Shown in pieces: positions 54,277 through 62,005 of a stretch of 64,000 nucleotides of DNA; positions within the stretch are counted from its first letter, which is position 1, and each line of letters opens with the position of its first letter. The notes under the pieces were generated by a model, which saw nothing but the letters and a program-made list of their open reading frames with translations, did not search any database and had not been told where the DNA came from. Made by a program: the position numbers and the translations under genes. Source of the stretch: Rhodobacter viridis (GTDB lineage: Bacteria; Pseudomonadota; Alphaproteobacteria; Rhodobacterales; Rhodobacteraceae); assembly GCF_003217355.1 (NCBI RefSeq), contig NZ_QJTK01000005.1:154421-218420 (forward strand). Direction: 5' to 3'.

Positions 54277-56217
54277 TCAGCTGATCTTGTAGGCGTCTAT
54301 GCGCTCAAGGTTCAGCGTGTAAAGGCGCGGACGACCTGGGATGTGGCGCGACGCACGGCGCATCGTGCGACCACCTTCGCCGGGAAGAAGCATCTGCATG
54401 TCGAGAAGCGCTTTCGCCGCGCGCGCACCTTCGGTCTCGGGATAGAGCCGCGCCCAGGTTTCGGCGGTCAGGTATGCCCGGGTGTCGTCGCGCCAGCCGT
54501 GAAGGTTGCTTTCGGTCTGATCACCTCTCAGGGGCGAAAGCGTCGCCAGTTCGTTGTCGAGGAAGGTTTTCAGCGGCTCCACCACGGTATCGACGGCTTC
54601 GCGCTTTTCACCAAAGCGACGTTCATACCAGTCGAGGAAAGCAGTCCTGGCTGCCTCAACTGCGGCATCGTCCGACCAGCCGGTAAGCTTCATCCCCGTC
54701 GCCAGCCGTCCTGCCACCGCGATGATCGCGAAACGACGGGCAACACGCTGGATCTGGCCATCAGGCGCGCTCGGCAACGTGCCTACCCACGACGACGCCA
54801 GTGCGCGCACCAACGCCTCGATCTGTGTCGCGAAACCAGTGCGGGTAAGCTTCGACAGCCTGCGCACGAATTCACGACCGACCGCGCCGTGACAAGCGTT
54901 CGCAGCATTGCGCAGCATGTCGGCGAAGGCGGCGGCGTTCTTTGCATCGTGCAGAATGTCGAACACGCCCCAGGTCCGGGTGTCGGCTTCGATATCGATC
55001 AGACGCACCTCGTGGCCAGTCTTCGCATCGAGCCGCGCTTCTTTCAGCTTTTCTTCGACGCTGATTTCACCCGAGGAGATGATCGCAAGCCGCCACGAGG
55101 CTGTATCGGCCAGCGTCGCGTCTTTTGTCATCCGGCTTTTCGCTTTCCCGTTCGCAAGCATGTAGATCGCTTCGTGCAACGCACGGGGGCTGATTTCGGC
55201 GATTTCGTCGAGCGGCAGAAGCATGTCGTTCAGCGCCGCAGCCGTGGTCTCCAAGCCGTTGCTCGTCGCGCGCCACTGACCGATCAACTCGCGCGAACCC
55301 CACACCGAGGCAGCGAGCCGAAGCAGCGTGGTCTTGCCGGAGGAAGATGTGCCGCGAAAGTGCAACCCGCCACCGATCTCGCCGAGGAGGGCGAGGAGCG
55401 GACCGGAGAAGGCAAGCGAAACCGCGAGCATCATCAGCGGGTTGCCATCGCATTTGCGACCGATCTCGGAACGCCAGGTGTCGATCGTGCCCTTTTGAAC
55501 AAGATGGCGGGCGGGACCGTTTCCGAGAGCCGGCATCGGCAGCACTTTCGCGTCGCCGATCACGTCGGAGCCGATGACGAAGCTGTCGAAAGTCTCCCCC
55601 GCCCAGCCGAGACGCGAAACCGAGGTCAGGCGCGCTTGCGGTTTCCAGCGCTGGAGAAGCTGCAGCAGGCGGTCTTTCGAGCCTTTGCCGACACCCAAAA
55701 CCAGACCGCAGTCATGTAACCGGGCCAGCACCTCAGCTGCGCGTCGCGTCAGATCGGCATTCAGCACCGGCACATCGTGCCAGCGACCATCATCGTCGCG
55801 CACCACAACCAGGCGTCCCCAACCGCGACCATCTTGATCAGCGAACAAGGCATCGACGCGCAGGGGCGAACAGATGAAAACCGGCTCACCCTCCTCGTCG
55901 CTCGGCATCTGATAGACGCCATCGGAAAAGAGTGCGTAACCATCAGGGATTGATGAGACCGCGCCGACCGGATCTGCAGCTTCAGCACTGGTCGTGACAG
56001 TTGGGACCGCTGGGACCGGCTGCCGATCATCGTTCGCGGCGAGTGTGGAGGTTTCGACGCTTTGCGCCGTCACCTCGGCTTCGGCCGCAGGTGTCGGCTC
56101 GGATTGCACCGGATGAACGAGTTGCAGGGTGGGTTTGGCGGCCTCGACCGCAAACTCGGTTTCGGCTTGCGCTTCAATCGCGTCGGAGATCGAGACGATC
56201 TTGTTCATGACGTTCAT
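54277..56217 (-). CDS. DUF927-domain helicase-like ATPase of the island
   Basis: The roughly 646-residue protein has a low-complexity N-terminus and a DUF927 domain (about 210-500). This is an ATPase core with Walker [21 protein letters not shown], acidic Walker B-like LLPLDEIAE and arginine-rich segments. DUF927 proteins act as replication helicases or primase-associated ATPases in integrated plasmids and phages. A small gene and a possible Rep gene lie nearby, so this part may be the replication module. The start may be 56217 or 56208. Confidence 0.82.
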   Translation of the reverse strand: MNVMNKIVSISDAIEAQAETEFAVEAAKPTLQLVHPVQSEPTPAAEAEVTAQSVETSTLAANDDRQPVPAVPTVTTSAEAADPVGAVSSIPDGYALFSDGVYQMPSDEEGEPVFICSPLRVDALFADQDGRGWGRLVVVRDDDGRWHDVPVLNADLTRRAAEVLARLHDCGLVLGVGKGSKDRLLQLLQRWKPQARLTSVSRLGWAGETFDSFVIGSDVIGDAKVLPMPALGNGPARHLVQKGTIDTWRSEIGRKCDGNPLMMLAVSLAFSGPLLALLGEIGGGLHFRGTSSSGKTTLLRLAASVWGSRELIGQWRATSNGLETTAAALNDMLLPLDEIAEISPRALHEAIYMLANGKAKSRMTKDATLADTASWRLAIISSGEISVEEKLKEARLDAKTGHEVRLIDIEADTRTWGVFDILHDAKNAAAFADMLRNAANACHGAVGREFVRRLSKLTRTGFATQIEALVRALASSWVGTLPSAPDGQIQRVARRFAIIAVAGRLATGMKLTGWSDDAAVEAARTAFLDWYERRFGEKREAVDTVVEPLKTFLDNELATLSPLRGDQTESNLHGWRDDTRAYLTAETWARLYPETEGARAAKALLDMQMLLPGEGGRTMRRASRHIPGRPRLYTLNLERIDAYKIS

Positions 56218-56581
56218 TTCTTGATCTTTCTCTTCTGAGCCGATCAATCGGCAATGGGGGATCGGTCGCGGCCGGCATGGCCGCGTCGGTTGAGTCAGTT
56301 TTTTCTGAAGCGTTCGCCGGTCCCGGCGGTCCCGCCTGGTCGGTAAGGGCGGGAAGGTGTTGGTCTGTCGGTCACGTCATCAGGTCATGAAAGAAATCTC
56401 CGTCGGTTGAAGGCAGGCACAAATGCTTCGGCACCGGAAACGCGATGGTTTTCGATGATCGAGCGATGCAAGGTGCTCTGTCGTGTTGTCAGGATGCGAA
56501 AGACCCGCCGAAGCGCGCGGGGTGCATGCTTCGGTCAGGGCGTTAGTTCAGATGTAGCCGGTTGCTGGTGGTCGTGACGCT
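56218..56581. other. Intergenic stretch, no gene seen
   Basis: No convincing frame occurs on either strand. There is a 7-bp hairpin CGCGGCCGGCATGGCCGCG at about 56268-56286 and a CCGATCAATCGG palindrome-like stretch before it. It probably holds the promoter of the DUF927 gene. Confidence 0.5.
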
Positions 56582-57184
56582 TCAGCTCTCGAACTTCACC
56601 ACGAAAGTCTGTTTCGCGAGCCACTCTTCGAACGTTCCGATGAAAATGTCGGGTTTCCACTTCGGCATGGGCACACGAATTTCCTTGTTGAACTCGACCA
56701 GCATCGCGTTCAACTCGGCAACGGTGGCGAAGGCAGCACGTTTGATCTCGGGGTCGCTCAGATCGGTTTGCTCGATCTCGGCGATGCGCGCGCGGATCTC
56801 GGCGTATTTGTAGTCACGCACGCGATGCGCAAGATCGTGCGCCGCATCAATCAGGCAACCGATCAGCACTTCGGCTTTACCGAGCGAGCTACCCTTCGAG
56901 TCACCGAACGGGTTCGAGAACCCGCTCTCTTCACGCGAGTCGCTCAGATCGTCGAGGGTGCAGGCTTCGGGGCCGCTGTCGTCGGTGAAGTAAAGCGGCT
57001 GCACACCGGCGAGTTCGAGCGAATGCGCGTATAGCGAGTCATACTGGTCGTCGAGGGTGAAGACCTCGAAGAACGGCGTCTTGAACAGATCGGCGTTCTG
57101 CGTCGGCGTCTTCATCGCTTCTTGCTTCTTTGCTTTCTGGCGCTCGCGGTAGCGCCTGACTTTTTCTGCGTTGGAAAGGGCCAT
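56582..57184 (-). CDS. Island protein of unknown function
   Basis: The 200-residue protein starts MALSNAEKVRRYRERQKAKK, a basic N-terminal helix seen in many small phage and plasmid proteins. An acidic middle with DDQYDSLYAHSLELAG and a helical C-terminal part (ARIAEIEQTDLSDPEIKRAAF) follow. It is probably a coiled-coil DNA-associated or terminase-small-subunit-like factor, but no family is clear. GGAG stands seven bases before 57184 and four before an ATG one codon upstream. Confidence 0.7.
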   Translation of the reverse strand: MALSNAEKVRRYRERQKAKKQEAMKTPTQNADLFKTPFFEVFTLDDQYDSLYAHSLELAGVQPLYFTDDSGPEACTLDDLSDSREESGFSNPFGDSKGSSLGKAEVLIGCLIDAAHDLAHRVRDYKYAEIRARIAEIEQTDLSDPEIKRAAFATVAELNAMLVEFNKEIRVPMPKWKPDIFIGTFEEWLAKQTFVVKFES

Positions 57185-57392
57185 CATGAGTCTCCTGCTG
57201 CCGATGCACGGTTACACCAACACCGACACCATTGCAAGCCGTCAGAACCGTCCCGAGGATTTTTTTGGGGGGCAGACATGACGGCGCGTCGATCCCGCTT
57301 TGCTGCCGTTTGCCGTGATCCTGAACCGATGACGACCCCGAGGCCATCGAAACCGCTTGCGACCGCAGCGCGGGTTTCGATACGAGACGCGC

Positions 57393-58607
57393 ATGAGATT
57401 GCCGACCGAAGCCCTTCTGCCCTTTGCGAAAAAGCTCGCCGACCCTTTGCGCCTTGAGCATGAGGTTCGGGTGTTGACGAACACCCAGCGTCGTCTTGCA
57501 GGACGCGTTGCGCTGGTGCCGAAGGTCGATCTGGACGCGTATCGCTTCCAAGCCGTGTATGACTGGATCGAGGTTCGCGTTCATTTCGCGCGGCCGACGC
57601 AGGCGCAGCATGTCCAGCAGGTGCTGAGACAGTTCCTCGACCGGAATAGTCATATCGCGCCGGAGGATCTGGGACCAGGTGGGGTCTTCACCGCTTGCAC
57701 GATCAAGGTGCAGGAACCGGCCAGCATGGCGCGGATCACCGAGATCCATGCTGCCTTGAAGACCTCTTTCGGAGAAGCAAGCGCAGCGCGCGTGACAGGT
57801 CTCGAAATCAGCATCGACGCCTACCCCGCCCAACCGGGTGACAAGGACAGGGCGGTGCTTCTGGGTGCGATGCAGCGCACGATCTGGACCGGGCGAGACA
57901 TCTGGTCGAACAAGAACAGCCGCCCGCGCGCGGTCTTTGCGAAAGTAGAGACAGGGGTTCGAAAGCTCCTGCGTGCTCCAACCATGCGAGAACGGGATCT
58001 GTCAGCGGTGAGCCCGGATGCGCACGAGATCCCGCCCATCGATGCAACGATGTATCTTGGTGCGAGCGACGATGACCTGATGATCCGGCTCATGGACAAG
58101 GTGATCGACACGCAGCGCATGGATGGGAGTTTCACCGACCTTTCCGAGGACCGGAAACGGGTGCGAATCGAAGCAACGCTGAAGGGGGCCGAGTTGCTTG
58201 CGATCGGCGTGACCGACATCGCCTCGTTGAAAGCGCTGCAGGCAAGCAGGCTGCAAAAGCGCACCTTCCAGTTCAAGCTGCCGACGTTTTCGGCCCGGTC
58301 ACAGATCAGGACCGGGAGCGATGTGCTGCAGAACGAAAAGCAGCGTTGGCGCGCGAGGACCTGGTTGCGCGCCGGGTTGGTCGGTTTGATGGCGATGGAC
58401 CGGGAGAGCGAGAGGTTCCTAAAGACACAGAAGCGCGATGTGGCGAAAGCGGTGCGGAGGATCAAAGGTCCGCGGCCGCGCGTTTTTGCAGGAAAGCGGC
58501 TCGCGGACTCGTTCGTTGCCTGGGATGAGATGAACAGGAAGGTGAACGTGGCGCTGACAGCCCTGGAGAAGCGTGAAGGAACGGCGTGGAAGAAGCTGAA
58601 GCCTTGA
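57393..58607 (+). CDS. Possible replication initiator-like protein
   Basis: The 404-residue protein starts MRLPTEALLPFAKKLADP. Segments DWIEVRVHFARP, ARVTGLEISIDAYPAQPGD and RKRVRIEATLKGAELLAIG resemble, in spacing and pattern, the substrate-binding strands of the replication initiation factor (Rep_trans) group. A clear catalytic tyrosine motif was not established. The basic C-terminal half (FLKTQKRDVAKAVRRIKGPR) suits DNA binding. It is divergent from the previous small gene. Together with the DUF927 ATPase and the repeat array at 59892 it could form a replication module. This call is inference. Confidence 0.5.
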   Translation: MRLPTEALLPFAKKLADPLRLEHEVRVLTNTQRRLAGRVALVPKVDLDAYRFQAVYDWIEVRVHFARPTQAQHVQQVLRQFLDRNSHIAPEDLGPGGVFTACTIKVQEPASMARITEIHAALKTSFGEASAARVTGLEISIDAYPAQPGDKDRAVLLGAMQRTIWTGRDIWSNKNSRPRAVFAKVETGVRKLLRAPTMRERDLSAVSPDAHEIPPIDATMYLGASDDDLMIRLMDKVIDTQRMDGSFTDLSEDRKRVRIEATLKGAELLAIGVTDIASLKALQASRLQKRTFQFKLPTFSARSQIRTGSDVLQNEKQRWRARTWLRAGLVGLMAMDRESERFLKTQKRDVAKAVRRIKGPRPRVFAGKRLADSFVAWDEMNRKVNVALTALEKREGTAWKKLKP

Positions 58608-58940
58608 TGAAGGGGTGTGTGGAAGCCTCTGAGTAAGTGCTTATCTACAGTTAAAAGGACCGAAAGCAGGGTCTTTCGCTCGGACTCCTTGCAGAAAAGG
58701 CTGCCATAAAGGGGTCACGATCGCGGACAAGGCTGATGACGGTGGAAAAAACCTGCACCGAATGTGGCGGCGATGCAGCCAGTGATTGTCCGGGCTGGTC
58801 CTTCGTTGACCGATCCCGCCTTGCAGCCGTTCCCCGCTTGAGGCCGCCCTGCATGGTCGAGACTGCGGTGGCATCCATCAGCAGTCGCATGTTTTCGAGC
58901 AATCAGCCGAAGTCGCGCTGACATCGGAGCACGCGATCGG
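58608..58940. other. Intergenic stretch, no gene seen
   Basis: Frames of up to about 80 codons exist on the minus strand, but their composition and lack of recognisable motifs make them unconvincing. It could be a decayed gene; nothing can be named. Confidence 0.4.
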
Positions 58941-58989
58941 GTCAATATACGCTATAGCGCATATTGACGATTTATACGCCCTGGCGCAT
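58941..58989. promoter_or_regulatory. Two palindromic operators before the XRE gene
   Basis: A 28-bp inverted repeat (58941-58968, one mismatched pair, centre CGCTATAGCG) and a shorter one with the same outer motif (58973-58989, TATACGC then GCGCAT) lie within 60 bases of the XRE start. They have the look of autoregulatory antitoxin sites and overlap the only promoter space available. Confidence 0.65.
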
Positions 58990-58998
58990 GATCGCGCG

Positions 58999-59250
58999 AT
59001 GAGCAACCTTGCACGCACCCCCAAGCAGATCGGCGCCGTCATTCAGCGCACCCGAAAAAACCACGGCTGGAGCCAAAGCGACCTCGGCGAGCGCGCGGGC
59101 CTGCGTCAGGCGACGATCTCGACCATCGAGCGCGGCGAAAGCCCCGCAAGGATTGATACCCTCCTGTCGGTGCTGGGGGCGCTCGATCTCGAGTTTCGGA
59201 TCGACATCCGCACAAAGCTGACACAGTTTGACATCGAGGATCGTGCCTGA
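58999..59250 (+). CDS. XRE-family HipB-like regulator without an adjacent toxin
   Basis: The 83-residue protein has a helix-turn-helix IGAVIQRTRKNHGWSQSDLG (about 11-30), then RAGLRQATISTIERGESPAR as recognition helix. The C-terminal part LGALDLEFRIDIRTK resembles the HipB dimerisation strand. HipB-type antitoxins normally overlap a hipA gene, but the next 1 kb has none. It may be an orphan regulator or an antitoxin that lost its toxin. Two palindromes upstream fit self-repression. Confidence 0.85.
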   Translation: MSNLARTPKQIGAVIQRTRKNHGWSQSDLGERAGLRQATISTIERGESPARIDTLLSVLGALDLEFRIDIRTKLTQFDIEDRA

Positions 59251-59659
59251 ATTGGCGCGATGCAGCAGCGTGTTCGTAGAAGGTGAGACGTGGCCATAAG
59301 CTGGCCACTGATCGACGCGCGACGAGCCGGACCGCCCCTCACGGGCGTGATCGACTGCTGCCGTGACTGTGCGAAAAGAGCGGGACCGGAAGGGTCCGGT
59401 GATTTTCCTATCGCAAGGAGAACAGGCGCGCCGCCGCTGTCCTCCACACCTTCGCTTCGCACTCCATCATGCAGATCGACATCAACCACCGCAGATCGAC
59501 CACGGAGCGTGCGTCAGGCCCATTGGGGCGCGCGCTGAGTCGCATCCATCATCACGCATGAGGTCACGGTGCACCCGCGCGAGATCGCAGCCTGTGACCG
59601 CCCCAAGTGCATTTTCGATTGAACCGGAGAAACGACGTCCTTCGCCGCGCTGTCTATAT
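59251..59659. other. Intergenic stretch, no gene seen
   Basis: Only low-quality frames occur here. A TGGCCA-centred inverted repeat (GTGGCCATAAGCTGGCCAC, 59290-59308) lies in it. Whether it once held a hipA gene cannot be seen. Confidence 0.4.
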
Positions 59660-59687
59660 AGCTGAAGAGCTGTTCAGCTGATGAGCT
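59660..59687. repeat. Four AGCT motifs at exact 8-bp spacing
   Basis: AGCT occurs at 59660, 59668, 59676 and 59684, giving a short tandem array of AGCTNNNN units that also reads as an imperfect palindrome. The region to 59891 shows no gene. Confidence 0.6.
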
Positions 59688-59891
59688 ACAGTCATTTCAC
59701 GAAGCGCGGCGCAGGAAACATGCTCATAACAGCCACCTTCACATCGAAATCCGCGCCGGTGCAATCGTTGTTAGCCAAGGCGTTGTCATGCCACAGAGCG
59801 GGGTTTTCGATCCGATCCTGGTGGATTTCGTTTCGGGATGCCCCGTCCTGAAGTCCGCGCTTTAAGGTGGAAAAAAGTTTTCCGAGACTTT

Positions 59892-60059
59892 TGTCAACCT
59901 TGGGAGCGTCGAAGCCTTATTTTATTGGGCTTTCGAGGTTGACAAGGTTGACAAAAAGACCCGAAAGGTTGACAGAAACGACGTTTTTGATGTCGCTTTT
60001 CAACCAAATGTCAACCCGTTGTCAACTTTGGAGGCCATTTTGTCAACCAAGTGTCAACC
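59892..60059. repeat. Iteron-like array of TGTCAACC/GGTTGACA
   Basis: Eight copies of the octamer TGTCAACC or its complement lie in 168 bases: forward at 59892, 60009, 60020 (one mismatch), 60041 and 60052, and inverted at 59937, 59946 and 59967. Neighbouring partial copies (TTCAACC at 59999, GCAACC at 60065) extend it. An AT-rich stretch (TTATTTTATTGGG) sits between the first two. Such clusters act as replication iterons or as regulator binding arrays. It lies in a gene-free kilobase near the likely replication genes. Confidence 0.75.
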
Positions 60060-60262
60060 AAAATGCAACCCTCTCAGCACGCTCTGGCGAACTCGCCGAA
60101 GGCATCGTTGGCGGCGCGCATGTGGACTTCGCCTCTCTGCCTTCAAGGCATGTCTCCTCGGAAACCCGCACCTTTGCATCGGTGACTGCCCCGGCCCGCT
60201 TGGAACGCCATATCAATCATCATTGAAACGGCGCCCCCTGCAGCCCTCTTCAAACCGCAATT

Positions 60263-60326
60263 TCAACGATCGTTGACGCAAACTTCAAAGTGGTGCATCC
60301 TCAGCACTCGTTTCAACGATCGTCGA
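60263..60326. promoter_or_regulatory. hipBA operators
   Basis: The perfect palindrome TCAACGATCGTTGA (60263-60276) and a near copy TCAACGATCGTCGA (60313-60326), 50 bases apart, lie just before the hipB start at 60334. HipB-type antitoxins bind such repeated palindromes to repress their own operon. Confidence 0.7.
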
Positions 60327-60333
60327 TGGCGCG

Positions 60334-60549
60334 ATGACCGACACCCCCATCTCCACCGTTGCCGAGCTCGGACAGGCGATCCGCGCACGCAGGCTGGCGC
60401 TTGGCTTGCATCAGGCCGAGGCCGCGATGCAAAGCGGGGTCTCGGCGGCGACGTTCAGCGCGATCGAGAACGGCAAGGAGACCGCCCGCATCGGTCTTGT
60501 GCTGCAAATCTGCCGCGATCTCGGCTTGCAGATCACGTTGAGCGCCTGA
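60334..60549 (+). CDS. hipB: HipB-family antitoxin
   Basis: The 71-residue XRE-type protein has helix-turn-helix LGQAIRARRLALGLHQAEAA and recognition helix SGVSAATFSAIENGKETA, ending LGLQITLSA, the short beta tail of HipB. It should bind HipA and repress the operon at the two palindromes upstream. It ends one base before hipA. Confidence 0.9.
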   Translation: MTDTPISTVAELGQAIRARRLALGLHQAEAAMQSGVSAATFSAIENGKETARIGLVLQICRDLGLQITLSA

Positions 60550-60550
60550 G

Positions 60551-61855
60551 ATGCCCCGGCTTGACCTCGACGTCTTCCTTGAAGCCCGCGCGCAGCCGAT
60601 CGGTCGTCTGACCCGGTTCGACGATGGCGCGCTTGCTTTCGCCTATCTCACCGACACGCTGCCCCATCCGCTGTCGCTGTCGCTGCCACTCCGCGAGGAA
60701 CCCTTCGGCGATGCCGTGACGCGCGCCTTCTTCTCGAACCTGCTCTTCGAGAATGCGCAGCGCGAGCAGATCCTGCAACGCTACCGGCTCGACTGGTCCG
60801 ACATCGTTGGACAGCTCGAACATCTGGGTGCGGATTGTCCTGGTGCGATCTCTTGCGTTCCGGTGGGGGCAGGTCCGGCGAAGATGCCAGGCGATCTTGC
60901 GACCGACTATGACGCGCTCGATGCGGACGATCTCACTCGGATCATGGTCTCGCTGCGTGATCGCCGTCGTCTGCCCGAGGACACCCGCGACCCGTCTCCG
61001 CTTGCGGGCGTTCAAGGCAAGGTCGCACTGACACAGCTGCCGGATGGTCGCTTTGCGCTGCCCAAACGCGGGTTGAACGTGCCGACGACGCATATCCTGA
61101 AGGTGCCCCGACCGTCCGAAATGGCGCTGGTGCGACAGGAACATGTGCTGATGAGCCTGATGCGCGGGATGCAGCGTCATCCGGTCGCTGAAACCGCGAT
61201 GCTGGGAGAGGGCGACCTGCAAGGACTGCTCGTCACCCGTTTCGATCGGATGTGCGACGGCGGGGTCGTGCATCGCATCCATCAGGAGGATTTCGCCCAG
61301 GCGCTCGGTCTTGGTCCGCATCTGAAATACCAGCGCAACAACAGTGACAGCCGCCGTTTCGGGGCACGCTCGATGGGAGAGCTGCTCGCGCAGACCGCAA
61401 ACCCCGGTCGCGCTCGTCAAGCGTTCCTCGAGGTGACGCTGGTGAACCTGCTTCTCGGCAACACCGACAACCACGCGAAGAACCATGCGCTGCTTTACAC
61501 CGGTCCGCGTCCCGTTCTGGCGCCGGTCTATGACGTCGCGCCGGTGCTGATCGACCGCGAAGTGACACATCAGCTGGCGTTCGACATCGGACGCGCGCAG
61601 ATGACCGACGAGATCGCTGCGGCCGACCTTGAGGACTTCATCCTTTCGCTTGGCTTTCCGCGCTTCACGCCCGCGCTGCGCAAGCGCCTGATCGAGATCG
61701 TGCAGGCCACCGTCGTCCAGATCGCTCCGATGCGGGGACCGAGTCTGAAACCGCTCGGCGATGCGATGGCGGAACAGGCCGGCTGGCTCGCACAGGCGCT
61801 GGAGGTGGCGATCGAGATCCCCGAGCGCGATGGGTTGATCATCAATCGACCGTGA
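60551..61855 (+). CDS. hipA: HipA-family serine/threonine kinase toxin
   Basis: The 434-residue protein starts MPRLDLDVFLEARAQPIGRL, the HipA N-subdomain, followed by PSPLAGVQGKVALTQLPDGR (the phosphate-loop serine region), HILKVPRP and the catalytic LLLGNTDNHAKNHALL. The metal-site aspartate is in APVYDVAPV. HipA toxins phosphorylate aminoacyl-tRNA synthetases or related targets, causing growth arrest. The catalytic residues appear intact. It is coupled to hipB one base upstream. The 150 bases after it hold no gene. Confidence 0.93.
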   Translation: MPRLDLDVFLEARAQPIGRLTRFDDGALAFAYLTDTLPHPLSLSLPLREEPFGDAVTRAFFSNLLFENAQREQILQRYRLDWSDIVGQLEHLGADCPGAISCVPVGAGPAKMPGDLATDYDALDADDLTRIMVSLRDRRRLPEDTRDPSPLAGVQGKVALTQLPDGRFALPKRGLNVPTTHILKVPRPSEMALVRQEHVLMSLMRGMQRHPVAETAMLGEGDLQGLLVTRFDRMCDGGVVHRIHQEDFAQALGLGPHLKYQRNNSDSRRFGARSMGELLAQTANPGRARQAFLEVTLVNLLLGNTDNHAKNHALLYTGPRPVLAPVYDVAPVLIDREVTHQLAFDIGRAQMTDEIAAADLEDFILSLGFPRFTPALRKRLIEIVQATVVQIAPMRGPSLKPLGDAMAEQAGWLAQALEVAIEIPERDGLIINRP

Positions 61856-62005
61856 AGCGCCGGGGTTGCCTTGACCGCCGAGCGTCCTCAGACATCGAAA
61901 GACACGTCTCAGTTGCAAAGCCTCAATAGCAGTGTCAAACTGTCAAAATGATACATGCCAAAAAACCAATTGATGCATTGAAGCCACCTGCAGCGAGGAA
62001 CTCAA

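Noticed and set aside
58641..58945. Minus-strand frames of about 80 codons as a transposase remnant
   Set aside because: No DDE or helix-turn-helix motif could be found; a decayed gene is possible but not supported.
59290..59538. Small plus-strand gene after the XRE regulator, possible toxin
   Set aside because: No HipA or other toxin motif and poor composition; no ribosome site.
59892..60059. CRISPR array
   Set aside because: The repeat unit is only eight bases, spacing is irregular and orientation mixed; no cas genes are in the window.
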